A stretch of DNA of 14,722 nucleotides from positions 243,457 to 258,178 of the forward strand of contig MU646506.1 in NCBI GenBank assembly GCA_026770585.1. The letters run 5' to 3'. The notes under the pieces were generated by a model. It saw nothing but the letters and a program-made list of their open reading frames with translations. It had not been told where the DNA came from and did not search any database. Each line of letters begins with the position of its first letter. Position 1 is the stretch's first letter. Of the stretch, positions 14,495 to 14,722 are shown one piece after another. Origin of the DNA: Baffinella frigidus. Lineage: Eukaryota; Cryptophyceae; Cryptomonadales; Baffinellaceae. The position numbers and the translations under genes were made by a program.

Positions 14495-14527
14495 CCCGCT
14501 TCGGCAGACGTTGGCATTGATGATTGA

Positions 14528-14671
14528 TCACCGCTTCTGGGCAGGCGCGGCCTTGCCCCCCTTCCCCGCGGCTGCCTTGGACCCTGCGGCAGACGCTTTG
14601 GAACTCACGCCGGAGCGCGCTGAGGAGATGTTGGAGCTTGGTTTCGCTTTTGCGATGTCCAGCGCTGTCAC
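14528..14671 (-). CDS. Last exon of a minus-strand gene (partial, 3' end)
   Basis: Read from 14671 to TGA at 14530-14528, this exon holds 48 codons in phase 0 with strong GC bias at third positions: VTALDIAKAKPSSNISSARS, then a Ser/Ala/Gly/Lys-rich basic tail ending KAAPAQKR. It starts after a model acceptor: CTAAC branch point at 14694-14690, a pyrimidine tract and AAG. The rest of the gene lies beyond the window's right edge. A disordered, lysine-rich C-terminal tail is common in nucleic-acid or cytoskeleton-binding proteins, but nothing identifies the family here. The translation needs no start, so it will not appear as an ATG ORF. No polyadenylation signal of the gene A/B type was found downstream (left). 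Confidence 0.6.
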   Translation of the reverse strand: MTALDIAKAKPSSNISSARSGVSSKASAAGSKAAAGKGGKAAPAQKR

Positions 14672-14722
14672 CTTGGGGGGGAGGGGGGAGTTAGCGAGGG
14701 GGAGTGAGAGTGAGAGTGAGAG
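14672..14722 (-). other. Intron 3' end: branch point and pyrimidine tract
   Basis: On the minus strand the sequence reads (CTCTCA)n, then CTCGCTAACTCCCCC, more C/T, then CAAG before the exon. Branch point CTAAC is about 20 bases from the acceptor. This supports a spliceosomal intron and hence a eukaryotic nuclear gene. Confidence 0.65.

Overview
This window looks like the end of a nuclear chromosome, or a contig end, from a microbial eukaryote. It opens with eight tandem TTAGGGG-type telomere repeats in the orientation expected for a left chromosome tip. About 4.5 kb of degenerate TTTAGGG-family heptamer satellite is scattered through the first 10.5 kb. The genes are sparse, with GC-rich third codon positions, and two of them carry TGTAAATAAA downstream. 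A spliceosomal acceptor with branch point and pyrimidine tract lies at the right edge. No bacterial features (Shine-Dalgarno operons, IS elements, tRNAs) were seen. TTTAGGG-type telomeres are known in plants, green algae and several alveolates; an alga or protist is the best guess and I cannot name a species.

Layout: 1-57 telomere-like cap; 57-604 a start-less open frame and one copy of a dispersed repeat; 605-1843 C-rich satellite with an ACACCAA array and a small unique island; 1844-2560 no gene seen; 2561-3080 G-rich TTTCGGG/TTTAGGG satellite; 3081-6079 a unique island with gene A (4243-4701) and several small repeats; 6080-7372 C-rich satellite; 7368-7922 repeats; 7923-8465 satellite; 8467-9184 an apparent insertion carrying gene C on the minus strand; 9190-9915 C-rich satellite that flips at about 9915 to G-rich satellite ending near 10518; 10519-12102 a unique region dense in inverted repeats; 12214-12681 gene B, a paralogue of gene A; 12854-13167 two competing weak ORFs; 13203-14494 a cluster of small TIR elements; 14528-14671 the last exon of a minus-strand gene that runs off the right edge.

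The most notable observations are: (1) genes A and B, unrecognised proteins sharing a C-terminal block, a matching 3' UTR element and a leader hairpin; (2) a small TIR element family with TA flanks, at least four near-full copies plus fragments; (3) an insertion-like gene block in the satellite with a likely 5-bp target duplication and an internal empty-site copy; (4) a 199-bp foldback beside inverted triplets of TGGGCCCC; and (5) the palindrome TACGAG-N(0-4)-CTCGTA recurring five times in the window. There is no recognisable operon or pathway; the genes appear independent and of unknown function.
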